Origin: Rhynchopus sp. YZ270_cl-10 | Lineage: Eukaryota > Euglenozoa > Diplonemea > Diplonemida > Diplonemidae | Reading direction: 5' to 3' | Assembly (NCBI GenBank): GCA_964035575.1 | Contig: OZ037854.1 | Location: 806,001 to 870,000 of the forward strand | DNA: 64,000 nt | Shown here: positions 22,863 to 34,369 of the stretch, piece after piece | Position numbering within the stretch: position 1 is the stretch's first letter | How the letters are laid out: each line of letters opens with the position of its first letter | Notes under the pieces: generated by a model | Database searches by the model: none | The model's input: only the letters and a program-made list of their open reading frames with translations | What the model was told of the DNA's origin: nothing | Made by a program: the position numbers and the translations under genes

Positions 22863-25800
22863 ATGCCTGCGATGGACACAGAGCTCTCACGATCGCAGCA
22901 GTTTGAGAAGGTCTACAAGGAGGGGCAGGAGCGAAAACGAGGCGACAAAATCCTGTGGAATGCCTGCACCGTCTGCTATCTCAATCAGGTATGTCTATTT
23001 TGTTTTCCCGCAAACCCATTTTGTTTTTTTTTTGTTTTTTTTCACTGCAACCTACCGAGGTAGGTGTGCCGCTGACAACACGGTAGTTTTTTGGTACTGG
23101 TACTGCTTGGATTTTCATATGTCATCACATTGTTCATATTTTTTTTCTTCTTCTTCAGGGCAACCCCTCACGATATAAGATGTGCTACCCGTGCTGGATG
23201 TTGGTCGACCCTGACCGTGCCTTTCCCTCGCAGGACTCTCGTGGCATCCACACGAACCATGCTGCCACACAAAAGCTGCTCTACGACCGCTTCCTGGAGG
23301 AGGAGGCAAGCATCGATGCTGGCGAGTCCTCCATAGACAAGGCGATAGAGGAGTTCAAACGCAACAACGAAAGTGCCCTGCAGATCGCACCCTTGGCAAG
23401 ATCCTCTTCAGTCAAGGTCGGGAACAGGGAGGAGTTGAATGAAGCGGCCGCAGCGGACAGTGCGTGGACCTGCGAGCACTGCGGGAAGGGGGACTCTGAC
23501 CCGGAAGGGACACGTTGTGGTGGGTGTGGTACGTGGCGTCCGTGGACGTGCCATGTGTGCACATTGCAGAATATCTGTTCGAACCTGGAGTGCACAGCAT
23601 GCGGCGCAAAGTGGGCGTCGGACAGCGACCCCCTCAGCGGTCTGTCACCAGAGGAGCAAGAATTCATCAAGCTCGAGGCTGAGGCGGAGAAGGCACGTAC
23701 ACAGGGTATCATCGACGGCCGCAAGCGTCTCGACAAACGCCTTGCCGAGCTCGGCACGCAGGAGCAAATCATGGTCGACGACGGGAACTGCCAGTTCCGC
23801 TCGCTCTCCTTCCAGCTGTGGCGGACGCAGCGTTACCATTCGCATCTTCGGGTATGCAGTTTCTTTTTAATAGTTTCCCCCCAGAATGTTTGAATAGCCT
23901 CAGCCTCGACATCCTCCCTTCTCCACAGAGCATCGTGATCGACCACATGAAGAAGCGTCGTGACGACTACTCATTCTACTTCTTCAGTGAGGAGGAGTTC
24001 GACCAGTACCTCGACAAGATGGCGCGGGTGACGACCTGGGGTGACGAGATGACCATCCGTGCAGCAGCGGACGCCATGGGGATCAGTCTCTATGTGGCAC
24101 AGAGCGAGAGTGGACGGTGGATATTAAGCTACGAGCCGAGCACGACCGTGGAGCAGAGGACGTTCCATGTATGTGTTCCGCTTTGCATTGATGCCCCTTT
24201 TGTACTGTACACCCCTACACCCTACCCCCACACAGCTGTACAGTCCCAACGACGCGAACGCGCCTCCCATCCGAGCCTTCATGTCCTACCAGGCGCCGGT
24301 GCACTACAACAGCATTCTCCCTAACGAATGCATGGACACCGCGTACCAGTTTCTTGTCGACTCTGTTGACTGCCTGCTGGTTGAGCAGCGTGTCAGCCAC
24401 GACGAGTTGATGCGGCTTGAGGTATAACGGTTTTTCACACAAACCAGCAGAGCAAAATGTGATTTTGTTCCCCCCTCTTTTCACCCGGAGCGATTGTCAC
24501 AGTAACATCGCGACTCTTAGGGTTACCCCGCCCACATACCCACAATCTCCCCCCACCTTCAAACCCCCGCCCTACAGGACCAATGCGGCCTCGAAGCGAG
24601 AGAAGCCTCACCCGTTCACAAACAGGTGCAGGTCAATTTGAAGAAGGTACACACCCCACCACCCCCACCCCCACCCCCTACCCACACCCCATCCACACCC
24701 CATCCACACCTACCCTCAGATTGAAAAGCTGATAGAGCAGGTTGCGGTGTACAATGAAGAGCAGGCAGCGGAGTTTGGTAAGACGTTGGAGATGTTGTGT
24801 AGCGGGGTGCGGCCTCCGTCGCGCGCACCCTCTGTGGTGTTGTCACGGTCGATGACAACCCCGAGACGACCCTCTTTGGAAAGCCTCACCGGGAGCGCAG
24901 TCCGCCGCCACACAAGCATCTCGAGCCACCTGAAGCCTTCCTCCCCAACGCTCCCCGACGGCAGCCCACAACGCGTCCTGGGCGACAGCATGAGCCACAT
25001 CGAGGAGACCCGCTCTGTCTGCGACTCCCTCAATGACGGCACACCCCGCCACACCGAAGGCTTCCCTCGCGAGGAAACCGTCCCCGTCGGCGCCGTCCAC
25101 AACAACTCCCTTGCAGGCTCACAACCATGCTCACCTATCTCCCCTACCAACCCCGAAGTCTCCTACCCCCCAGAGGTCGAGTCTCCTGAGGCAAAGATCG
25201 ATGAGAACGACGGCATCCAACTCATCGCACCGAAGGTCGTAAGACAGTCCAGCTCTAGCAAATCCCCACCTCCTCCTGTGGTAGAACCGAGGTTGGAACG
25301 GACAGCGGAGGAGTTGGAGAGAGAGGAGAAAGAGAACAGACGGATTCAAGAGCTTCGGAAGGAGAAGGTCCGCATGGCACAGCTGGACCGGGAGAGGCGG
25401 GAGCGGGAACAGCAGGCCCTGCGGGAGAAGAGCCGTGCGGAGATGGAGGGGCGGCCGAACGGCACCTCCCCTACCTTCAGCCCCGTGAATGCGACGTTCT
25501 CTCGGCGTACCAGGGTAGGTCGCGCCAATGCGTCATCGCCTAGGCCAACGGTGTGCGTGCGTTCTGTTTCGAACTGCAGTGCCTCCCCTCGGTCTCCTGG
25601 GGATTCTTCTGCAGCCATATCGCATCTTGGTACACATCCCAAGGTGCGTGCACCGTCTGCACACCTTATGTCGCCTATCCGCAATGTACGTCATAAGTAT
25701 CCCACTGCAGAGGAAGAGGAGGCAACGGAAATGGCTGCATGTGCAGCGAGACAGCACTCAATGAAAAAACGGCGTCCATCTGTCAAAAAACCGGTCGAAC

Positions 25801-26893
25801 CAAAAGCAACTTTAGCATCAGAGGTTCGGACAGAGCCATTGGCGAGAAACACTATTATCCAAGGGGAGACCTCTGCTGCACCGACACCGGTGATGAATTA
25901 TTCTCCGTCGCCTGAGCCTGCACCGATGATTCCTACTGTGGCAAGTGTATCGTATTCTGCAGCAGGGGACGATGAGTACACAAGGGTGGATTCCGTGCAG
26001 TGCCAAACGCCCCCACAAAAGCAGGCCGTGCCGATCTCGGGGGAGCCGGGCTTTGTGTACTTTGTGGACCCAGAGTCGATATCGCCGCAAAGAAGCTACA
26101 GTGTGTCGCCGATGTACTCCAGAGGGCGGCCTACATCGCCTCAGAGACAGCAGGCGGAGCGGCAGCAGCTGGGCATGCTTGAGTCGGGCGAGATGCGGCG
26201 GGTCACAACAAGCCCGGTGCATGCGAGGAACGATGCTGCAAAGAGGCGCGCGCTGTCGCAGCTCACACGGTACACCCCCCTTTTTTTCTTGATATCTTCC
26301 CTTGAGGAAAAAAAAATTGGGTGTTTTTAATTTTTTTTCATATGACACTGACTGATTTATCTTTACCCAAACTTTTCTATATCATTCTTGAATTTTTTTA
26401 AAAACAAACCTCAATTTCCAGACCCCCTACTCAAGAAGACCGCCCCCCAAGCTACGAACGTCCGACCCGATGTTTCGAGGCACGCAAGAAGGGTGCGGAG
26501 ACGCTCATCAGCAAGCTTCCGTTTTCTTCCGGCGCGCGGAAAGGGCTGCAGCCAGCGAATGTTCGCGTTGTGGCGAGACGCCAGCCGACGGTGCCGTTTG
26601 GCGCGCTGAAGACAGCCAACGGGAAGGAGGTGAAGAAGAGCGGCAGCACGACACCACGTGGCGGAGGAGGGGGTGCAGCGGCAACAGGCTACACCTCAGC
26701 GATGACCCGCACCCACAGCATGCAGCTCCCGCCTGCGACCCGTACCCGCTCGATCATGAGTCACCAAGGCAGAACCCGACTCACCTCAGGCTCACCCGTC
26801 GGTCTCGCGAACACCACCGGATCCCCTTCCAGGTACGCCCCGGGACGATCCCTCTCCGCTTCACACCCCCGTGTCCCCCTTCAAGGTTACTAG
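22863..26893 (+). CDS. OTU-type cysteine protease with three RanBP2-type zinc fingers
   Basis: A likely deubiquitinase. Seven exons (22863-22988, 23159-23851, 23929-24168, 24236-24421, 24578-24646, 24720-26269, 26422-26893) give 1111 residues. Zinc finger 1 uses C36, C39, C51, C54 and spans an intron. Fingers 2 and 3 are WTCEHCG... from C146 and WTCHVCT... from C173, both CX2C-X10-CX2C. The OTU core has the VDDGNCQFRS motif with catalytic C253, the WGDEMTIRAAADAMGISLYV block, and H376 in APVHYNS. The rest, from about residue 450, is a long disordered Ser/Pro-rich tail with a charged helix (about 590-640). Zinc fingers with OTU recall the TRABID/OTU class, which cuts ubiquitin chains, but the order and tail differ. 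Intron 1 contains repeat H. Confidence 0.9.
23041..23110 (+). repeat. Dispersed repeat family H inside OTU intron 1
   Basis: CACTGCAACCTACCGAGGTA followed by GTGCCGCTGACAACACGGTA and GGTACTGGTACTGC. A second copy lies in a spacer at 42368-42446. CCTACC and GGTAGG form a short stem, kept in both copies. Confidence 0.75.
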
Positions 26894-28476
26894 TATATTT
26901 TTTTTCGTTTATCCCCCCCAAAAAAAATTTGATGTCTACCTTAGGACTTCGGACAACATTGAGTACAGACCCTATTAATTCTAAGTGGGTTCTTAGGCGA
27001 TGGTCGAGAATTTGTCGATACAACAAAACAAAAAAATATGGAGGAGGAAAGGAGTAGGGATGAAAGTGGGAGGGGGAGGGGGGGTTTTTTTTTAAAAAGT
27101 TTTTGACACAGTGATTTTTGTCGAAATTTTTTTTTTTGGGGGGTGGGAGGGGGTTTGTAGGGTGGGGGAAAAAAGATTGGGAAGTAGGCAGAGAGGGAGT
27201 GAGGAAAAAAAAAAAAAGGGAGAGGGGAAAAAAAGGAAATGGTGTTGTAATAAAAAGGCATTTTATTTTTTTGTGTGTTTCCTTGCTTTCCCCGCCCCCC
27301 TTTGCCATCCTCTCTCTCTTCCACGCTCTTCTTTTTTTGTTGTTTTTTTTTTTTAGATAAAGGATGCGTATACCCTACGTACGGTTCGCTCATCCTATTC
27401 TAAGTTTTCTTTTTGACTAAGTAAGAGCTAAGTACATCTTACAAAAAAAAAAAAAAAAAATTCTTTTTTTACTCCGAGGTTCTTCGTTCAGCTTCCATTA
27501 GAACGCCACCCAAAAAAAAAACCCCCCTCTCCTATTTCTGTAATCGGTTCGAATCGAAAACGCCTGACTTTTTTTTTTTTTGTTTAGTGCACCCTATTAT
27601 ACCTTTTTATTCAGTAGAATAGAAAGTATATTGAAATAATTTTGTGTATGAATTTTCCCACATTGAAAAGTACGATGCATCAGGGAAAAAAAAATAGCTT
27701 GTAGGTTTTTTTTCTCTCCAAAAATCAGGAATTATGCTCGCATAATTCGCCTATAGTAGCTATTCCCTTGGTATTGAAAAAAAAAAAGGGGGTTTTTTTT
27801 ATGCCCATCCCCGAGATGTTTGTACTCCCTGACAAAACCACTTTTTTTTTTTGTTTGCGACAGGTGGATTAGGTGCACATCTTTTTTTAGCGTTTCTCTG
27901 TTTTATCCCTTTTCCCTTTCACTCTCCCCCTGCAACCCCCATTTACTCTCTCTCTCTCTCTCTCACAGAAGGAGAAGCATTTCCACTGGTGGAAGGTGGT
28001 TTTCCCTCTCCCCGGAAAAGCAAACACCGTCCCCGAAAAAAAGAACATCAGTGGAGCGCACGAAACGCAAAACCCACATACGTCCGAAGCCACGACAGCA
28101 TACAAAGACAGTGGCGATTCTTGGGTGAAAAAGAAAAGGAAAAAGTAAAAATAGCACAGCCCAGTTTTTCTTGAGGGGAGCGGAGGAACGGGGTGAGGGG
28201 GGTGGGGGAGGGTCGAGGTGTAGGGAAGGTGGTGACAAAGGTTATGTTCGGTTTTTTGAAATTCGTTAAAAAAAAAAAACAACAACCAAAAAAAAAACAA
28301 AAAAAAAACGTCTGCGGTGGCGTAAAGGGTTTTGTGTAGAACACTCTAGGGTGGTTACACTAATACAACCAAGTTTTCAAAACAAAGGTCAACCGTCTTC
28401 GGGCGAACAATAAGGAGGAGAGACCTAATACTGCTGATACAAAAAAACAACAACAAAAAAAAAAAAAAAAAAATGA
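26894..28476. other. Repeat-rich spacer
   Basis: No gene seen. Block E of the composite repeat lies at 26945-27030, family C at 27584-27640 and block D at about 28335-28385. Purine- and pyrimidine-rich tracts fill 27050-27360 and 27840-28300, where both strands give long but low-complexity frames. Confidence 0.55.
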
Positions 28477-28484
28477 CGTTTGTG

Positions 28485-29348
28485 CAGGGTTGAAAATCCC
28501 GGGCTTCCCCAGCTAGCAAAATTAATTCGAAGCCCGGGTTTGTACCCGGGCTTGGTTTTTTTGTGAAAATAATTAAAATACTGGTGTAAAAAAATTTTCT
28601 GCAAACCCAGGGTTCAAAAGAGAATTCCGCCCACGAGGGGCTGGCTCGGTCAGCCCAAAAAAATAATTTCCCCCTCCGCAGGGGATATTATAGGTTTTGG
28701 GGGTTTTCGCTGAAACTCGGTCGAGCCGGGTCCCCAACCCAGCTCAAGTTGCCTCCGGCGGAATATGAAAATTCCTCGGTTATCTAATTCAGCACTTCAT
28801 TGATAGCAATTCGTGCACCAGGCGCGAATTGTCAGTAGCCACAGTACATTTATAACAAAGAAAGGGCGGTCATGGCACCCAAAGCGAAGCCACGGTACGC
28901 ACCATTTCAAAAAATTGAGCTTAAAATTGCACATTTTTACAGCCAAATTATGTGATGGGAAGGGTGGGTTGCAATCTTGCGCCGCAGGCGCACGGTACGC
29001 TACTTTTATTATTTCGCCATGATGCATGCTTTCTTTTCCTTCGGCGTTTGACCAATTAAGTCGCGCTCTGGGTGTGGGTAACCCTTGAGTGTAGACGTGT
29101 GTGTTTTCTTTACTGACTTTGTTGTTTTCTGTCAACAGAGCTTCGTTTCGGCGACTGACTACCCCAGGCTGCACCCTGAGGCTACACCCCCGGAGTGGGG
29201 TGGGGCAGCCCACCCCAGAAAACTTAAAACCCGGGGAAAACCCAGGCTTAAGCCCGGGTAAACCCGGCCTTCGAACCCGGGCTTGCTCTGCGCAAAATTA
29301 ATTAAGCCCGGGTTTTCCCGGGCTTACTGCCCAAGATTTTCACCGCTG
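28485..29348. mobile_element. hAT-like element, 864 bp, target duplication CGTTTGTG
   Basis: The same family as 15134-15807: CAGGGTTGAAAATCCCGGGC at the left end and the complement of CAGCGGTGAAAATCTTGGGC at the right, with perfect 8-bp repeats CGTTTGTG (28477-28484 and 29349-29356). It is longer than its relative by a block (about 28600-28790) that is also found in the third element at 36359. A minus-strand frame (28797-29213) is not kept open in the sister copy, so I treat it as chance. Non-autonomous. Confidence 0.92.
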
Positions 29349-29356
29349 CGTTTGTG

Positions 29357-30766
29357 GTATAACGGAGCACATCCTCGGGGTGTCTTACACTAATACAACC
29401 AAATTTTCAAAAAAAAAAAAAAAAAAAAAGCGCCCCTTTTACTAAGATGAGTGCCTGTTCTCCTAGTGGTTTTGTTTTATTGAAATTTTTCTTTTTTCTT
29501 TTTTATGGGTGACCAATTGGGTTCATCTTATAAACCTTTTTGTTTTTGTGTGTATTTTTTCTGCCCCCCCAAATACACATTGCCCTGCTGATTATTGCCT
29601 TCAACTATGCTTTTTTTTTAAAGATGGGTGTGCATGCGAGACGCCTTCATCATTTTTTTTTATATTTTTCTATGTGAGATGTGAGATGTCAACCTCGAAA
29701 TGAATGGTTTGGGGTCCACCCCCGGTACCGGTCATGTACCAAGGTACATTGTCACGAGAGGGCTTTTGTATTTCAAGTCAAATTTTGTTTTAAAGGGTGA
29801 CCGAGTATCATCTTACCAATTTTTTTTTTCTTAAAAAAACGTTGCGTCCACGAAAAGGGTAAGCACTATGTGCTTTTTTTTCACCACTACCACCCCATTG
29901 TTGTTCAGGTGACTAAGCTCAGCGAGGCTTTTAAAAAAAAAAATTATCTTTCACACCTTTCTGTTCTTTTTGCCTTGAAATATGTTACCCATTCCTCAAT
30001 ATTTTTTTTTTTTTTTTGGGCAGCGGGGGGGGAAATACATTTACAACGTGCGTTCATCGCCTTGTATTGTATTCCCCAAATTTTTTTTTTTTTTGGAGTG
30101 GAAAAAAAAAAACTGTTTATGCACAAGATGCGTATTCATCTTTCAATACCCCCCTTTTTTTTTTCTCTCTCTCTCCTTGTTTTTCCCATTTTCTTTTTCT
30201 CTCTCTCTCCCAGTCGAAAAACCACCTCATTTATCTTTATTCGAACCAAATGAACGGTTGGCGATAAAAAAAGCGAATAAAAAAAAACAAAACAAAATTA
30301 GCTCATATCGGTCCATGCTTCAATGGAGAAAGCGAAGGGAAGCTTTTTTTTTTTCTAGGGTTTTTGTTGTCTTTTGGTGACTAAGCACTGCGAGTCTTAG
30401 GATCATCTAAACAAGCTATTTTTTTTCCATATTTTATAGAACTGTTTTTAAGTTTTGGGGTGGGTGGGGGTTCTTAGTTTCGTTCGGGGAGGGGCGGGGG
30501 TGGGATGGGATAGGGTGGGTCAGTGGTTTCGTACAAAAAAAAAAGACCCAATGGGGTGAATCCTCTAGGATGAGAGTTTGTTTGGAAACAAAAATCGGGG
30601 GGGTTTTGTTTATGTTTATGGCCAGATGCCTTTTCCCTCTTCACTCCCCACCCAACATGCGTTATTCTTTCACTGTTTTTTGGTGAATAAACAGTGATTT
30701 TTTTCTCCTTGGATTTTTTTTTTTGAAAAATCACTGTGACGGACCCAATCTGTGTTTTACAGACGC

Positions 30767-30805
<39 letters not shown>

Positions 30806-31183
30806 TTCGGAAACCGTTCTGTACCCTTCCACTTTTTATGATTCAAAGTGTCTTTCCTGGGCGTGAGGGTGTGAGGGTCTGTGTTTTGCAGCTCTCATGA
30901 AGTCCAATGCTGGCACAATGGAATATAATAAAAAAAGGAGCAAAAAATGGAACGTTTTGTGAAAAAAGATGCGATTTTTTTTTAATTTTTGGTGGGGGAG
31001 GGAAAACGATTCCGATCTGAGGAGTGCGATAGCAGAAGAGCGATTTTACCTCTTTTCATGTTATTTTATTTCCCCAGCATCCGCCCCAGCTTGTCTGGCA
31101 AGGCGTTTACGCGTTTTTTTTTTTTTTTTCTTTTCGCACACGGTGCGGTCTGTCGTGCTTGGAGTGTGTAAATAACGGACTTA
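29357..31183. other. Repeat-rich spacer
   Basis: No gene seen. It holds block D (29360-29410), an A' hairpin (29623-29652), repeat G (29707-29793), a family A hairpin (30376-30408) and a 34-base A run (30769-30802). That run follows a short inverted pair CAGTGATTTTT/AAAAATCACTG. Confidence 0.55.
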
Positions 31184-31318
31184 CCCCCTGAGTCCGACAG
31201 TCGGACCCCCTGAGTCCGACAGACGGACTCAGGGGTCCGTCTGTCGGACTCTGGAGTCCGACAGACGGACTCTGGAGTCCGACTGTCGGACTCTGGGGTC
31301 CGACAGTCGGACCCAAAA
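31184..31318. repeat. Palindrome cluster 1 (TCCGACAGTCGGA units)
   Basis: Six or seven consecutive palindromes of the form GTCCGACAGTCGGAC or GTCCGACAGACGGAC, spaced by CCCCTGA or TCTGGA. The whole block can fold back on itself in many registers. A very similar block lies at 35987-36120, so the pair brackets about 4.7 kb. Confidence 0.9.
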
Positions 31319-31710
31319 AAAAAAAATTTTTTTTTTTTGGGCCGAAAAAAAAAATTTTTTTTTTGGCCAAAAAAATTTTTTTGGCCGAAAATCGCCTTGT
31401 ATAGCCACTACAGTACACATGGTTTTACCAAAATAGCCGTATTTTGGCTGAAAATTTGACTTGAAAATTTTTTTCATTGTTTGGTCAATCTGAGGTTTTC
31501 TTTGAATTTTTTGGGCCATTTTATGACCTACTACACCCAATTTTTGGGGGATTTTTTTTTTCTTGGTCAAAAAATAGCGCTTGTTGCCTACTACTGGGTA
31601 TAGGCTTGTTCAGAGGTGTGTATTTGGTGTACCCAGACATGGTCAAAACACATGAATTTTGCGTTTTTTTGCATTTTTAGGTTCTCGACCAACCAGGGGG
31701 CGACCAATTT

Positions 31711-31975
31711 GGGTACTGGGTACTGGGTACTGGGTACTGGGTACTGGGTACTGGGTACTGGGTACTGGGTACTGGGTACTGGGTACTGGGTACTGGGTAC
31801 TGGGTACTGGGTACTGGGTACTGGGTACTGGGTACTGGGTACTGGGTACTGGGTACTGGGTACTGGGTACTGGGTACTGGGTACTGGGTACTGGGTACTG
31901 GGTACTGGGTACTGGGTACTGGGTACTGGGTACTGGGTACTGGGTACTGGGTACTGGGTACTGGGTACTGGGTAC
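31711..31975 (+). repeat. 7-bp tandem repeat (TACTGGG)38
   Basis: About 38 perfect units. One base differs from the TACTGTG unit at 14.8 kb. It is open in all reading frames for the same arithmetic reason and is not judged coding, although a short GC-rich segment ending in a GTATGT follows it. Confidence 0.97.
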
Positions 31976-32394
31976 CAAGAGAAGGCAGCTTGACAGCAGC
32001 GAAGGCGGAGGCTACGGGGAAGACAAGGTATGTAAATGTTTAACTTTCAGTTACTTGTGTAGATGCAAACAACACACCCAGTGGTTTGCAGCATTTTATT
32101 TTCTTGTGTGCTTTCTCTTCTTTGAATCGAAAGTATGTGAACCTTATTACATCATGATACAATGCAACGAGGCCGAAACAGCCTCACTAAGGCCTCTGAA
32201 AATAAATGTTCAGACTTGGCACTTACTTATGTTTAGGTGCGCCTCAACCACACGCTTGAATATATTTAATTTGCCACACCTCAGATAGATTTTCCAGATA
32301 TGCCTATGTTCAGGTGTTCCAGGCCTCGTCACAAATAGACAAAAAAACAAAAGCCAAAACAACAGAGAGAGAGCCAACAATTTTTTATCTCACT

Positions 32395-32690
32395 TGTGTA
32401 ATAATGTTTAGCCGCGTTTTCGAAATTCCTTCCTGGAGATTACACAAAATACAGTAGACATTATCTCCGCACACAAAGAACAAAACAAAACCCATGCCGA
32501 GAGTAGGCGCAAAAGCAATGTGGAGGAGATCTGCGCATGCAACCAAAAGGGTTGCAGTCATAGGACTTCGAGGAACTGTTCACCATACCCAACCTTGACG
32601 CCCCGTACTAGGTGGTCATACATCATTTGTCAAATATACTGTAGGAATTTCGAAAACGCAGCACAACATTATTGCCCGTGAGATAATAAC
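32395..32690. mobile_element. Small inverted-repeat element
   Basis: GCGTTTTCGAAATTCCT with flanking ATAATGTT at 32401-32440 is repeated inverted at 32640-32685. The roughly 200-bp interior shows no frame or RNA gene I can name. Confidence 0.5.
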
Positions 32691-32699
32691 TATTTATTC

Positions 32700-32853
32700 G
32701 AGTGAAATAAGAACTATTTTATTTCACGCGCCACTAAAAAGGTGCCCGAGTGCGTTATTTCCCGAGCGAAGCGAGGGGAATAAGAGTGAGAGTCACGAGG
32801 GTGCCTTTTTAGTGGCAAGTGCAAGAAAATGTTCTTATTTCACTCAATATGTA
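32700..32853. repeat. 150-bp imperfect hairpin rich in GTGAAATAA
   Basis: The two halves are inverted copies centred near 32777 (CCCGAGCGAAGCGAGGG). GCCACTAAAAAGG and GAGTGAAATAAGAAC are recognisable in both arms. Further GTGAAATAA/TTATTTCAC motifs occur on both sides through 33530. Confidence 0.75.
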
Positions 32854-32972
32854 ATTTTATTCCACAAGTGAAAAACGTATTTATAGGTGTAAACAGTGGA
32901 ACGTTGAGCCCACGCTCCACCCCTCACACCACCACACTTCAAATTACAGATTATTTATTGCCTCTTACACAC

Positions 32973-33200
32973 ATGCCTAAACCCACGCGCAAGTTTGCGG
33001 AGATGGAGGATGCATATGACAACTTGTTCGACGACATGAACAGTGGTGTGCAGTACAGGAAAACATGGGACGATTTCCTCCGTTTCAACAGACTTTCAGG
33101 AGCGAACGAGCCCAGGGAAGAACACGTCGTGTCCTTCAGATCACTCCGTGATCTTTTATTTCACTCCCCCACCCAATCCTTCACGATTTGCGTGAAATAA
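32973..33200 (+). pseudogene. Remnant of a tyrosine-recombinase-like gene (core-binding part)
   Basis: A short frame with the pattern YRKTWDDFLRFNRL followed by EEHVVSFRSLRDLL. It resembles the helical core-binding domain that precedes the catalytic domain in tyrosine recombinases (Y..TW..F..F, then a V..F helix). No catalytic Arg-His-Arg-Tyr part is present. Inverted repeats at 32850-32906 and 33228-33275 flank it. It is broken and old. Crypton-type DNA transposon or DIRS-type element are both possible. The assignment rests on pattern only. Confidence 0.45.
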
Positions 33201-33514
33201 AACGTGAAATAAAACGAATCTTATTTCACTCACTTTTTCACCTGTTTACGTTTTTCACGCGTGGTATAAAATTACGTATCGAAAACTAAAGTGAACATTA
33301 TTTAACTGATGGGTGATTCACAAACTGGAATACGTGATACCCACTCGCTATCGCTCGTGACATCACTTTTATGATTACACTCACTTCACTCATGAAATCA
33401 AAATGCTGAACTCCACTCGCTTCGTGAAGTTGAGCCCCAGTTTGAGTCACCCACCACCTCGTGAAATAATGTTCACTTTATTTCATGAGATAATAATTAT
33501 CTAACTCAGTGAAA

Positions 33515-34369
33515 TAAAACTCGTGTAATTTTGCAGATTATATGCCCTTTGTGTCACTCAATTGTAACCGAGAATGTAAGGCAGTGAGTATTTGATCTGC
33601 CCTTTATGTCGCGAAATACTATGTTTGGTGTTTTGACGTCTTCCAAGCAGATGGATATTCCCTCACTTGCACGCAATCTACCGAGGAACCGACTGCCTTT
33701 CTCAAAAGCCAGTACATGTCGGGGTGTCGAGGTCCGTGTCAATACAAAGCGGACCAAGTCGCTCGAGGTTTGAAAACCGCAAGAACTCGTCCCATTTCTT
33801 CTTGTACACCTCCTTGCTTCTCATACCCGCTGAGACTTGGTATCCGTAAGTGTCATACATCCTGTCCTTCTTCGTTTTGGCAGTGTTTGAGGGGAGTGAT
33901 GAAAAAGTTCTTTTTTTTACTGAGTGATTTTTTTAACCAAAAGAAAACCGACGCAGGAGCTTTTCTGGAACTGTTTTATTCTCCCCACCCCAACAACATC
34001 ACATTTCAGAAAAACATTGTTTTTTCGTTTTTGTTCACTTTCTTTTCTTCTCCCTCACACCTGTTTGCTGTGAATTAAATTTTTTCGTTTCGGCCTGGTC
34101 GCAAACGCGAGTTTTCCTGGAAGCGCAGGAAAAATGACTGGGGAGTGTTGGTGGCTCCGTGACGCCACAGAGCCGGCACACTCGTTGAGTGCCTCACAAA
34201 ACCTCAAATTTATTCCGCTTTGATTTCATTTATTGTCTTCACGCTTTATCGTTGTTGTTGGGTTGGGAAATAATATTTCATTCTCCCATACATTCTCGGT
34301 TACAATTGAGTGACAAAGGGCACATTATCACCCACCTTTGTGGGAATTCACAAAATTACACGAGTTTTA
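33515..34369. mobile_element. Inverted-repeat element enclosing a recombinase-like remnant
   Basis: A perfect 19-bp pair, TAAAACTCGTGTAATTTTG at 33515-33533 and its complement at 34351-34369, encloses a second pair (33543-33576 and 34291-34322, with CACTCAATTGTAACCGAGAA). The minus-strand recombinase-like fragment lies within. I see no clear target duplication. Confidence 0.65.
33554..33860 (-). pseudogene. Second tyrosine-recombinase-like remnant, opposite strand
   Basis: Reading the minus strand, VYKKKWDEFLRFSNLERLG parallels the YRKTWDDFLRFNRL of the + strand remnant 0.6 kb away. A separate piece, RHVLAFEKGSRFLGRL, parallels its V..F helix. It is broken in more than one place. The two remnants face opposite ways, each inside its own inverted repeats, so they look like two diverged copies of one element family. 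Confidence 0.45.

Noticed and set aside
27540-27575. tRNA gene at GGTTCGAATCG
   Set aside because: No acceptor stem, D arm or anticodon arm can be built around it.
28797-29213. 138-codon minus-strand frame in the hAT-like element
   Set aside because: The frame is not preserved in the sister copy at 15134, so no selection on it is visible.
31616-32288. 125- and 209-codon frames with (WVLGTGY)n
   Set aside because: The same arithmetic effect of the TACTGGG satellite; overlapping frames give equally long products.
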